Shown one piece after another: positions 5,746 through 11,777 of a stretch of DNA of 11,777 bases (the stretch's first letter is position 1; the number at the start of each line of letters is the position of its first letter). Location: the NCBI GenBank assembly GCA_003155175.1, contig PMFP01000136.1:5635-17411 (forward strand), given 5' to 3'. Below the pieces are notes generated by a model. It had not been told where the DNA came from and made no database searches. It saw nothing but the letters and a program-made list of their open reading frames with translations. The translations under genes were made by a program, and so were the position numbers. The stretch is from Vulcanimicrobiota bacterium (GTDB lineage Bacteria > Vulcanimicrobiota > Vulcanimicrobiia > Vulcanimicrobiales > Vulcanimicrobiaceae).

Positions 5746-7119
5746 TTACGCGAGAACGAGCTCTTCGTTGCCTACGCCGGCGTGGCGAACCGCTTCCGCG
5801 ATCATCTGGTCTTGCATCTCGGGTACGATCCAGCGCGCTTGTGCGTTGGGCGAAAGCTTGTCGATGGGGTCGAAGTAGAGAAACGCCTTGCCCGGCTTGA
5901 CGCTGGGCGCGGCATAAACGGCGATGCCGTTCTCGCGATCGTAGTATTCGTACGAGTGCACGTCGCGCTTGCCGCCGCCGCCCGGCGCGTCGCATACGAA
6001 CGTAGGCGTGTTGAAGCCGGCCGTGCTTCCGCGCACGAACTTCTCGATGTCGGTCGCGGTTCGGATCGTCGTGCGCAGCTCCTCGACGCCCTTGACCATG
6101 TCGTGCATGTAGACGTAGTAGGCGTGCACGTTCATGTTGCCCAGCCGCTTGACGAGCAGCTGCATCCGTTCGCGAGTGTCGTTGACGCCGCGGATGAGCA
6201 CGGATTGGTTGCGCGTGAAGATGCCGCGCTCGAAGAGCATGGCCATCGCCTTTTCGGTGATCCACGTGACTTCTTCGGGCGCGTTGAAGTGCGTGTGCAG
6301 GACGACTTCTTTGCCGACTTTACGGCCGCGATCGACCACGGACGTGATCGCGTCCAGCCACTCCTTGTGCGTGATGATCTTCATGGGCATGACGGCCGGC
6401 CCTTTGGTTGCGAACCGCAAGCGGCGCACGTGCGGAATATCGAGCAGGGCGTTGCCGATCAGTTCGATGTTCTTGGGCGGCAGCTGATAGGTGTCGCCGC
6501 CGGAGATGACGATGTCCTCGAGTTCCGGCCGCTCGGAGATGTACTTGAACGCCTCTTCCCATTGCTTGGGCGTCTTGGCCAGGCCGACTTTGTCCACGTT
6601 CTCGGTGTCGGGCCCGATCGCGTAGCTGCGCGTGCAGAAACGGCAATAGACCGGGCACGTATTGAGCGGAAGGAAGAGCGCTTTGTCCACGTAGCGGTGG
6701 ACGAGTCCCGGAACCGGAGAGTCGTCTTGCTCGTGGAGGGAGTCCAGCGTGAGCCGCGGATGGTCCGGCAGCCACGACGACGCGAGCGGCACGAACTGGC
6801 GGCGAATCGGATCGTCGGCCGGATCGTTCCAGTCGATGAGCGAGATGGCGTACGGAGAGACGCGCACGGCCATCGGCGCGCGGGCGAAGCCGGCTTCGGC
6901 GTCGGCATAGAACTCCGGAGAGCAGACCTCTTTGATGGTCGCCAGCAGTTCGCCCGCGCTCTTCACCGCGTTCTTCTGCTGCCACAAGTGGTCGAGAAAC
7001 GTCGCTTCGTCAACGTCTTTGTAAGCCGGGACGTTGCGCCAGAATTCGCCTTGCTTGACGTTCTTGTATTCGAACTGTTCGGGCGGGGCGGGCGGCTTGA
7101 TGTGCCGGGTCTCGATCAT
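5746..7119 (-). CDS. kamA: Lysine 2,3-aminomutase (radical SAM, PLP)
   Basis: Converts L-lysine to L-beta-lysine, the first step of lysine fermentation, using a [4Fe-4S] cluster, S-adenosylmethionine and PLP. It has 457 residues, slightly longer than the 416-residue Clostridium subterminale enzyme. The cluster motif C-x3-C-x2-C is CPVYCRFC (Cys155, Cys159, Cys162). Arg164 matches the carboxylate-binding Arg134 of the clostridial enzyme. HTHFNAP (275-281) and VLIRGVNDT are family blocks. YYVYMHD places Asp340, and VCDAPGGGGK places Asp377 and the PLP lysine Lys384, matching Asp293, Asp330 and Lys337. The two Asp residues hold the epsilon-amino group of lysine, which favours lysine over the glutamate mutase variant. 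Unusual: the segment after the cluster is TRSYAIG rather than the classical TRRRFAG. The ATG has a good GGAGAG 5 bases upstream. kdd ends 24 bases upstream and the membrane-protein gene begins 4 bases downstream. The neighbouring kdd, rather than an acetyltransferase (ablB), argues for catabolism and not for osmolyte synthesis. Confidence 0.94.
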   Translation of the reverse strand: MIETRHIKPPAPPEQFEYKNVKQGEFWRNVPAYKDVDEATFLDHLWQQKNAVKSAGELLATIKEVCSPEFYADAEAGFARAPMAVRVSPYAISLIDWNDPADDPIRRQFVPLASSWLPDHPRLTLDSLHEQDDSPVPGLVHRYVDKALFLPLNTCPVYCRFCTRSYAIGPDTENVDKVGLAKTPKQWEEAFKYISERPELEDIVISGGDTYQLPPKNIELIGNALLDIPHVRRLRFATKGPAVMPMKIITHKEWLDAITSVVDRGRKVGKEVVLHTHFNAPEEVTWITEKAMAMLFERGIFTRNQSVLIRGVNDTRERMQLLVKRLGNMNVHAYYVYMHDMVKGVEELRTTIRTATDIEKFVRGSTAGFNTPTFVCDAPGGGGKRDVHSYEYYDRENGIAVYAAPSVKPGKAFLYFDPIDKLSPNAQARWIVPEMQDQMIAEAVRHAGVGNEELVLA

Positions 7120-7124
7120 GATCT

Positions 7125-7130
7125 CTCTCC
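7125..7130 (-). promoter_or_regulatory. Shine-Dalgarno of kamA
   Basis: On the minus strand GGAGAG stands 5 bases before the kamA ATG at 7119, within the 24-base gap after the kdd stop. It is the strongest binding site in this operon and fixes the kamA start. Confidence 0.7.
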
Positions 7131-7143
7131 GTCGGGCGGGCGG

Positions 7144-8208
7144 TTACGGTTTTTTCGCTGCGTAAGTCGCGTGGAAATGGTCGTGGATCTGCGGATGGTC
7201 GCGCAGCGTTTGCAGCGCGGTGTCGGCGTGCCCCTTGGCGTATCCGTTGCCGACGATCATGGTCACGTCTTTGCCCACGCCTTCGGCGCCGAGTGCGGCG
7301 GCCGTAAACGAGGTGGACATCGAAAAGAAGTAGACGACGCCTTCGTCTTTGGTTGCGACGATCGACCCGAGTTCGGTACCGGGAACGTTGACGCAGTTGA
7401 TCGTCACGTCGGCGAGGCCCGGAACCGCTTGCGAGATCTTCTCGTAGACGTCGAGCGCGTCGCGCGCGTCGGCCACGATCAGGCGATCGACGTAGCCGGC
7501 CTCGCAGATCATCCGGGCCGCCGCCGTATCGGCGTTCGGAACGATTCCAACGACCGTGCCGGTCGATCCGACGCGCGATTTTGCCTGAGCGCACGAAAGC
7601 ATGCCGCTCTTGCCGTCGGCGCCGATGACGACGACGGTTTGTCCGGTCTTGCAGAGCCGGCGCACTTGCGCGGGCGCGCCCGCGACGTCGAGCACGGCGA
7701 GCGCGACGTTCTCGTCGATGTCGGCGGGCAACTTGGCCCAAAGCCCGCTTGCGAACAGAATCGCCTTGCCTTCGATCCACACGCGCCCGGTCGAAACGTC
7801 GACGCGCGTGATCGCTTCTACGTGAAGCGGGGTGAGCGAGAGCGAAACCAGCGACGCGATGCGATCGCCGGCCTCCAAGTCGATCTTTCCGCGCAACGCG
7901 GGACCGACCTCGGCGACCCGTCCGATGAACATGCCGCCGCTGCCGGTAACCGGATTGTGCTGCTTACCGCGCTCGCGAACGATGGCGCGGATGTGGTCGG
8001 AAATTTTGGCCGCATCGCCGGAGCATTCGTCCGAGATCTGCTTGAACGAGGCCGAGTCGATGTTGAGGGTCTCGACGTCGCACAGGATTTCGTTGTCGTG
8101 CGGAACCGGCGTGTTGTCGATCTTCCACGCGCTCTGTGGCGTCGAACCGGGCGGATGGAGAACGCGATGCGTTCCGAACGGGTGGCTCTGCCGCGTTGCC
8201 GTGCTCAC
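7144..8208 (-). CDS. kdd: L-erythro-3,5-diaminohexanoate dehydrogenase
   Basis: A 354-residue NAD(P)-dependent enzyme that oxidatively deaminates L-erythro-3,5-diaminohexanoate to 5-amino-3-oxohexanoate, the third step of lysine fermentation after KamA and the B12-dependent KamDE mutase. Recognised by the family N-terminus (THRVLHPPGSTPQSAWKIDN at 13-32), NEILCDVETLNIDSASFKQI (39-58) and the very characteristic RGKQHNPVTGSGGM (80-93). These precede a medium-chain-dehydrogenase-like Rossmann fold with TVVVIGADGKSGMLS at 191-205. The conserved VTINCVNVPGTE and VYFFSMSTSF blocks follow. Length equals known Kdd proteins (about 345-355). The start is GTG in a GTGA overlap with the lrp stop, so translation is coupled to the regulator gene; no strong Shine-Dalgarno is seen. 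kamA follows after 24 bases. The other pathway genes (kamD, kamE, kce, kal) are not in the window. It is cytoplasmic. Confidence 0.93.
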   Translation of the reverse strand: MSTATRQSHPFGTHRVLHPPGSTPQSAWKIDNTPVPHDNEILCDVETLNIDSASFKQISDECSGDAAKISDHIRAIVRERGKQHNPVTGSGGMFIGRVAEVGPALRGKIDLEAGDRIASLVSLSLTPLHVEAITRVDVSTGRVWIEGKAILFASGLWAKLPADIDENVALAVLDVAGAPAQVRRLCKTGQTVVVIGADGKSGMLSCAQAKSRVGSTGTVVGIVPNADTAAARMICEAGYVDRLIVADARDALDVYEKISQAVPGLADVTINCVNVPGTELGSIVATKDEGVVYFFSMSTSFTAAALGAEGVGKDVTMIVGNGYAKGHADTALQTLRDHPQIHDHFHATYAAKKP

Positions 8209-8675
8209 GACGTGACCGCAATCCCGCCGCGCTCGAACGGCGTCGAAAGGACGATGGTGGTTTTGGTTCTAGCCATCCCTTTGAGGGACTTCAAACGGCC
8301 GAGCAATTCGTCGAGGTGCTGCGTCGAGCGCGTCATGACTTTACAGACGAAGGTCTCTTCGCCGGCGACAGAATGGACTTCGCAGACTTCGGGCAAATCG
8401 GCGAGTGCCGCGACGAACGAGTCGTAGTTGCAGTCGGGCGCTGTGAAGCAGCTGATGAACGCGACCAGCTCCAGGCCGAGGCGCTTGCCGTCGAGCAGGG
8501 CCGAGTAGCCTCGAATGAGGCCGCGCTGCTCCAGGCGCTTGACGCGGTCGTGCACCGCGGGGGCCTTGAGTCCGACCAGAGAACCGAGCTCGGCAAACGT
8601 GGAGCGCGCGTTGCTTTGCAGCGCTTCCAGCAGTTGGAGGTCGAGGTCGTCAAGGTCGTCGGTTGCAGTTACCAT
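8205..8675 (-). CDS. Lrp/AsnC-family transcriptional regulator
   Basis: A 156-residue regulator of the Lrp/AsnC (feast/famine) family, which binds DNA as dimers to hexadecamers and senses amino acids. The N-terminal winged helix-turn-helix is at about 8-55 (LDDLDLQLLEALQSNARSTF, then LVGLKAPAVHDRVKRLEQRG with the recognition helix at about 38-50). The C-terminal RAM/ligand domain is at about 68-150, with LPEVCEVHSVAGEETFVCKV as the usual effector-pocket segment (GxxTF in place of the common GxYDY). It overlaps kdd by 4 bases (GTGA) and is the first gene of the operon, so it very likely regulates this operon, possibly with lysine or a pathway intermediate as effector; that is inference from position. 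The ATG is only 17 bases downstream of a perfect -10 box and has no clear Shine-Dalgarno, so the transcript may have a very short leader. Confidence 0.93.
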   Translation of the reverse strand: MVTATDDLDDLDLQLLEALQSNARSTFAELGSLVGLKAPAVHDRVKRLEQRGLIRGYSALLDGKRLGLELVAFISCFTAPDCNYDSFVAALADLPEVCEVHSVAGEETFVCKVMTRSTQHLDELLGRLKSLKGMARTKTTIVLSTPFERGGIAVTS

Positions 8676-8691
8676 CGTTCGCCAAAAAGAA

Positions 8692-8730
8692 GATTATACC
8701 AAAGGATTGTTCGGCCAACCGACTATACCA
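8692..8730. repeat. Direct repeat pair GAYTATACCA in the lrp / binding-protein intergenic region
   Basis: GATTATACCA (8692-8701) and GACTATACCA (8721-8730) are 10-base direct repeats differing at one base. They are spaced 29 bases start to start, about three helical turns. On the minus strand each contains a -10-like hexamer (TATAAT and TATAGT). They could be two tandem promoters, or binding sites for the Lrp-type regulator encoded next door, which often binds phased sites. The sequence shows the repeat; the role is inferred. Confidence 0.5.
8693..8698 (-). promoter_or_regulatory. -10 box of the lrp-kdd-kamA operon
   Basis: TATAAT, a full match to the sigma-70 -10 consensus, on the minus strand 17 bases before the lrp ATG. 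Transcription would begin about 10 bases before the ATG. The -35 is poor (GGTTGG with a 16-base spacer is the best candidate), suggesting an activated or regulated promoter. A second box, TATAGT (8722-8727), has TTGCGC 18 bases further upstream and could be a second start. Confidence 0.55.
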
Positions 8731-8756
8731 CCATTGATTCGTTCGGCGCAAGAGGG

Positions 8757-8762
8757 CGAGGG
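8757..8762 (+). promoter_or_regulatory. Shine-Dalgarno for the TTG start of the binding lipoprotein
   Basis: CGAGGG ends 5 bases before the TTG at 8768; a second AGAGGG lies just upstream (8751-8756). The site supports TTG as the true start, which also places the signal peptide and lipobox at the expected distance. Confidence 0.5.
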
Positions 8763-8767
8763 CTGCC

Positions 8768-10372
8768 TTGATCCCTAGATTCGGGCTCCTGGCGGCCCTG
8801 CTCGGCGTAGCCCTCGGCTTGAGCGGCTGCGGGCACGCCCCGGCGGCGCCGGACGTGCTGCGATTCGATATCGCGGCCGACCCGACCACGCTGGACCCGC
8901 TCTTTCTCCACCCCGACGCCTCGTCGGTCGAATTGCAACTCGACCGTCTTCTCTTCGAGCCGTTCGTGGATTTGGACGCGCGGGGGCGGCCGCAGCCGGC
9001 GCTCCTGGCCCGCATTCCCAGCCGCGAGAACCGCGATCTCTCGGCCGACGGCCGCACGATCGTCTTTCGCCTGCGTCCCGGCGTGCGCTGGAGCGACGGA
9101 AGCCCGGTGACGAGCGGCGACGTCCTCTTCACGCTACACGCGATCCTCGATCCCCGAAACCCGGTCCGGTCGCTCGCGGGCTACGCGCTGATCGAGCGGG
9201 CGAGCGCGCCGGATGCCCGCACGGTCGTCTTTCGGTTGCGTCGCGCGTGGGCGCCGGCTCCGGTCTCGTACTTCTCGTACGGCGCCGTTCCCCAGTTCGT
9301 GTTGCCGGCCCACGTCCTGCGCGGCGAACCGTCCCTCGAGCGTTCGCCGTTCGGCGCCGCGCCCGGCGTCGGCGACGGCCCCTACGGCTTCGCTTGGTGG
9401 CATCGCGGCGACGGATTGCGGTTGGTTGCGAACGCTCGCTATTGGCGCGGGGCGCCGAAGATTTCCGCGCTCGACGTCCGCATCGTGCCCGACCCGTCCA
9501 CGAATCTGCTGATGCTGCGGTCCGGCGATCTCGACTGGAACCTGATCGCGCCCGTGCAACGCGCGACGCTCGCGGGCGATCCGAATCTGGCTTTCGCCGC
9601 CGTCCAGACCGCCGTCGTCGCGGGCCTCGCGCTCAACACCTCACGAGCGCCGCTCGACGACGTTCGCGTGCGCCGCGCGCTTGCGATGAGCGTCGACCGC
9701 GCGGCGATCTCCTCGAAGATCACGCTGGGCGCGTATCCGGTCACGAACGTGATTCAACCGCAATTTTCTTGGGCGTACGATCCGTCGATTCGCCAGCCCG
9801 GTTTCGACCCGAAGGCGGCCGACGCGCTCTTGAACGCGGCCGGCTGGACGCGCGGCCCGGACGGCGTGCGCCGCAAGAACGGCAAACCGCTGAGTCTGGT
9901 TTACGTGCAGTTTCCCGAGTCCATGACGGGCGTGCGCGTGGCGGCATTCGTTCAGCGCGAATTGACCGACCGCGGAATCGTTGCGACCATCAAAAGCGTG
10001 AGCAACGCGCAGCTGTTCCTGCCGCGAACCGGCGTCTTAGCGACGGGGAATTTCGATCTTGCCTACGTTCCGTGGACCATGGGCGCCGACCCCGACGACT
10101 CCGCGGTCCTGACGTGCCGCGGCCCCGAAAATTACATGCGCTGGTGCGAGCCCGTCGTGGACGCGCTGGAGGAAAGAGCTCTTGCCTCGACGTCGCAGGC
10201 CGAACGCAAGCACCTCTACGGTCAAATCGGCCGCATCGCCGCGCGCGACGTGCCGATCCTGTACCTGTTCAACGCGAACTACGTCTACGCGCACGGCACG
10301 CGCTTGAACGGTTTTTCGCCGAACGCGTTTCTCCCGACCTGGAACGCCGGCGACTGGTCGCTTCGACGCTAG
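8768..10372 (+). CDS. Peptide/solute-binding lipoprotein of the ABC transporter family 5 (DppA/OppA type)
   Basis: A 534-residue extracytoplasmic substrate-binding protein, SBP_bac_5 family. It begins with a lipoprotein signal peptide: MIPRFGLLAALLGVALG, then lipobox LSGC with the lipidated Cys21. The mature part has the family order: FDIAADPTTLDPLF (34-47), LLFEPFVDLDARGRPQPALL (about 61-80), the FRLRPGVRWSDGSPVTSGDV signature (about 101-120), then GDGPYGF and LVANARYWRGAPK, the RRALAMSVDRAAI block typical of peptide and nickel binders, and the C-terminal SALL-like KAADALLNAAGW. It ends with a region containing YLFNANYVYAHG. Length fits the family (500-550). Substrate is unknown; peptides are the default. 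No permease or ATPase gene is adjacent, so it is an orphan binder. It is divergent from lrp with a 92-base shared upstream region and may respond to the same regulator. Its stop is shared head-on with the amidohydrolase stop (CTAG, 10369-10372). Confidence 0.93.
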   Translation: MIPRFGLLAALLGVALGLSGCGHAPAAPDVLRFDIAADPTTLDPLFLHPDASSVELQLDRLLFEPFVDLDARGRPQPALLARIPSRENRDLSADGRTIVFRLRPGVRWSDGSPVTSGDVLFTLHAILDPRNPVRSLAGYALIERASAPDARTVVFRLRRAWAPAPVSYFSYGAVPQFVLPAHVLRGEPSLERSPFGAAPGVGDGPYGFAWWHRGDGLRLVANARYWRGAPKISALDVRIVPDPSTNLLMLRSGDLDWNLIAPVQRATLAGDPNLAFAAVQTAVVAGLALNTSRAPLDDVRVRRALAMSVDRAAISSKITLGAYPVTNVIQPQFSWAYDPSIRQPGFDPKAADALLNAAGWTRGPDGVRRKNGKPLSLVYVQFPESMTGVRVAAFVQRELTDRGIVATIKSVSNAQLFLPRTGVLATGNFDLAYVPWTMGADPDDSAVLTCRGPENYMRWCEPVVDALEERALASTSQAERKHLYGQIGRIAARDVPILYLFNANYVYAHGTRLNGFSPNAFLPTWNAGDWSLRR

Positions 10373-11529
10373 CGCCCGACGAGCGCTCCGTCTTTGACCA
10401 CCGCAGCGACGTTGCGGAAGGCGCGAGGATCTTTGCCGGCGTCCGTTTCCAACAGGAGCAGGTCCGCCGGTTCTCCCGCGTCCAGGATGCCGCGGTGCAA
10501 ACCGAGCAGCTCGGCGGCCACGTTCGTTGCGGCGTGCAGCGCCTGATGTGGCGTCATGCCGACGAGGGTGTGCATCAACTCGACTTCGTAGGCGTAGTCC
10601 TCGTGCAGGTTGAAAGGCGTGCCCGCGTCCGAACCGCCGGCGATCTTGACGCCCGCATCGAACGCGCGCTTGATGTTGCGCAGCAGCGCTTCGTTCACGT
10701 GCGCGGCCTTCTCGCGAACGAACGCCGGCATCCCGCCGTCGGCGGCGTGCTCGAGAATGCAGGCGGGCGCCGATAGGGTCGGCACGAGATAGACGTCGCG
10801 TTGCTTGAAGAGGTCGATCGCCTCGTCGTCGAGCATGTGGCCGTGTTCGATCGAATCGATGCCGGCGCGCAGCGCGTTCTTGATTCCTTCGGTGCCGATC
10901 GCGTGCGCGGCGACGCGCAGGCCGTGGCGGTGGGCCTCGGAGATCGCCGACTCGAGTTCGTCGGGAAGCAGTTGGGCGTTTCCGGGCACGGCGCCCTTGG
11001 TCAGCACGCCGCCGGTCGCGATCACTTTGATGCAGTCGGCTCCGTCGAACATCTGCTCGCGGACGGCTTTGCGCGCTTCGTACGGGCTATCCACCATACG
11101 GCCGGCGAACCAGCCGTGTCCGCCCGTCATGCAGATCACGTTGCCCGCGGCTCGCATGCGCGGGCCCGGAATGCGCCCGGCGGCGATCGCGTCGCGAACG
11201 TCCATCGCGACGCTGCCCGTGCAACCGACGTCGCGCACGGACGTCACGCCGGCCTGCAGCGTCTTGCGCGCGTTCTCCACCGCGTGGAGCACGCGCTGGT
11301 TCGGCGTGAGCGAGCGCACGGCGTTCATCGTGTCGGTCTCGCCCGTCATCTCCAAATGCACGTGCGCGTTGACTAGCCCCGGCGTCACGCACTCCGCCGC
11401 AAGATCGAACTGGCCGCCGTCCGCGGCATTGCGAATCTCTCGAATCGTCGCGCCCTCGACGACGACGTCCACGTTCCGTCGTGGTTCCTCGAGCGATCCG
11501 TCGTAAAAGACGCCGGCGCGAACGATCAT
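10369..11529 (-). CDS. Metal-dependent amidohydrolase, Xaa-Pro dipeptidase / imidazolonepropionase-like
   Basis: A 386-residue amidohydrolase-superfamily enzyme with the small beta-sandwich ends (MIVRAGVFYDG...; ADLLLLETD near the C-terminus) around a TIM barrel. Metal-site residues are visible: HVH at 56-58 in TPGLVNAHVHLEM, Lys168 in DCIKVIATGG (probable carboxylated lysine), His209 in AAHAIG, His229 in SIEHGH, and Asp301 in GGSDAGTP, all intact. The GGHGW segment (136-140) and the KVIATGG/LPDEL pattern match the subgroup containing the Sgx9260-type prolidases and the Caulobacter Cc2672 Xaa-Arg/Lys carboxypeptidase; many members are annotated imidazolonepropionase. A peptidase-like role is therefore likelier than histidine breakdown, but the substrate is not proven. 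No signal peptide is seen, so it is cytoplasmic. The ATG has a strong AGGAG and follows pntB by 12 bases, which suggests it is the last gene of the pnt operon. It is 4-base convergent with the binding lipoprotein. Confidence 0.92.
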   Translation of the reverse strand: MIVRAGVFYDGSLEEPRRNVDVVVEGATIREIRNAADGGQFDLAAECVTPGLVNAHVHLEMTGETDTMNAVRSLTPNQRVLHAVENARKTLQAGVTSVRDVGCTGSVAMDVRDAIAAGRIPGPRMRAAGNVICMTGGHGWFAGRMVDSPYEARKAVREQMFDGADCIKVIATGGVLTKGAVPGNAQLLPDELESAISEAHRHGLRVAAHAIGTEGIKNALRAGIDSIEHGHMLDDEAIDLFKQRDVYLVPTLSAPACILEHAADGGMPAFVREKAAHVNEALLRNIKRAFDAGVKIAGGSDAGTPFNLHEDYAYEVELMHTLVGMTPHQALHAATNVAAELLGLHRGILDAGEPADLLLLETDAGKDPRAFRNVAAVVKDGALVGR

Positions 11530-11538
11530 GCCGCTATT

Positions 11539-11543
11539 CTCCT
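11539..11543 (-). promoter_or_regulatory. Shine-Dalgarno of the amidohydrolase, overlapping the pntB stop
   Basis: On the minus strand AGGAG begins within the pntB TAG stop (11542-11544) and stands 9 bases before the ATG at 11529. A ribosome finishing pntB would cover this site, which suggests coupled translation. Confidence 0.65.
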
Positions 11544-11777
11544 AGAGTTCTTTCACGGCCGCGGTCAGTGCGTCCACCGAGGCCTTTGCGTCGCCGAAGA
11601 GCATCGACGTGTTCGGCAGCTCGTAGAGCGGATTTTCGATTCCGGCAAACCCCGAACGCATCGAGCGCTTGAGCACCACGACGTTCGAAGCCTTGTCCAC
11701 GTCCAAGATCGGCATGCCGTAGATCGGGGAGCTCTTCACGCTGCGCGCCGCCGGATTGGTGACGTCGTTGGCGCCGA
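11542..11777 (-). CDS. pntB: NAD(P) transhydrogenase subunit beta (PntB), C-terminal end only
   Basis: The last 77 residues of the membrane proton-translocating transhydrogenase beta subunit; the 5' part lies beyond the right edge. The enzyme uses the proton gradient to drive hydride transfer from NADH to NADP+. The fragment is the end of the NADP(H)-binding domain III: GANDVTNPAAR at the window edge, SPIYGMPILDVDKA, then VVVLKRSM (Lys36-Arg37-Ser38 of the fragment, the pair that contacts the NADP 2'-phosphate), GFAGIENPLYE, and the C-terminal MLFGDAKASVDALTAAVKEL. The frame is open through the window end, so the first GTG at 11739 is internal. It lies 12 bases upstream of the amidohydrolase in the same direction. 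The transhydrogenase could supply NADPH to biosynthesis or to oxygenases such as the nearby P450, a general link rather than a specific one. Confidence 0.95.
   Translation of the reverse strand, partial: GANDVTNPAARSVKSSPIYGMPILDVDKASNVVVLKRSMRSGFAGIENPLYELPNTSMLFGDAKASVDALTAAVKEL

Noticed and set aside
5746..7119. KamA as the osmolyte enzyme AblA (N-acetyl-beta-lysine synthesis)
   Set aside because: No AblB acetyltransferase is adjacent; the neighbour is Kdd, a catabolic enzyme.
5701..8427. A 908-codon open frame on the plus strand, antisense to the membrane protein, kamA, kdd and most of lrp
   Set aside because: It mirrors four well-supported genes on the other strand, has no recognisable domain, and its composition (Arg, Asp, Val, His rich) is what a GC-rich gene gives when read in the complementary frame.
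9247..10776. A 509-codon plus-strand frame spanning the end of the binding-protein gene and part of the amidohydrolase
   Set aside because: It is out of frame with both genes, very Arg-rich and without motifs; a shadow frame.
1..11777. CRISPR arrays, insertion sequences, tRNA/rRNA genes, phage genes or a defence system
   Set aside because: No repeated spacer structure, transposase or integrase motifs, tRNA-like folds or rRNA-like sequence were seen. All genes fit housekeeping or metabolic roles.

Overview
The window is GC-rich bacterial chromosome, densely packed, with the longest non-coding gap only 92 bases. Ten protein genes are supported: eight complete and two cut by the window edges. 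No RNA genes, mobile elements or CRISPR arrays were seen. The gene set (2-oxoglutarate dehydrogenase E1, a soluble-type cytochrome P450, membrane transhydrogenase, a lipoprotein with a lipobox) suggests a free-living, probably respiring bacterium. GTG and TTG starts and 4-base gene overlaps are common. The phylum cannot be fixed from the sequence. An uncultivated soil-type lineage such as Ca. Eremiobacterota is possible, but that is only an impression.

Layout. Positions 1-2877 (+): the C-terminal 776 residues of SucA, then, after a 45-base gap with a perfect 7-bp inverted repeat, a small TspO/MBR-like membrane protein. The usual sucB partner is not next to sucA. Positions 2890-3444 (-): a LOG-family phosphoribohydrolase. 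It is divergent from a SUI1/eIF1-type translation factor (3520-3879, +), whose end overlaps the GTG start of a complete cytochrome P450 (3866-5170, +). The P450 end overlaps, convergently, the end of the next minus-strand unit.

Positions 5145-8675 (-) are the most informative part. They form a compact operon, in transcription order: Lrp/AsnC regulator, 3,5-diaminohexanoate dehydrogenase (kdd), lysine 2,3-aminomutase (kamA), and a single-pass membrane protein of unknown function. Kdd and KamA are two enzymes of the lysine fermentation pathway (lysine to beta-lysine to 3,5-diaminohexanoate and onward). The intervening B12-dependent beta-lysine 5,6-aminomutase and the later thiolase-like steps are not in the window. 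The Lrp-type protein is a natural candidate for a lysine-responsive regulator of its own operon. The upstream region carries a consensus -10 box inside a repeated 10-bp element.

Positions 8768-10372 (+): an orphan peptide/solute-binding lipoprotein, divergent from the lrp operon. It converges on a metal-dependent amidohydrolase of the peptidase-like type (10369-11529, -), and the two genes share a CTAG at their stops. The amidohydrolase follows pntB (cut by the right edge) by 12 bases. Taken together, the right half could serve uptake and breakdown of peptides and lysine. The two kam enzymes are well supported; the link to the binding protein and the amidohydrolase is inference.
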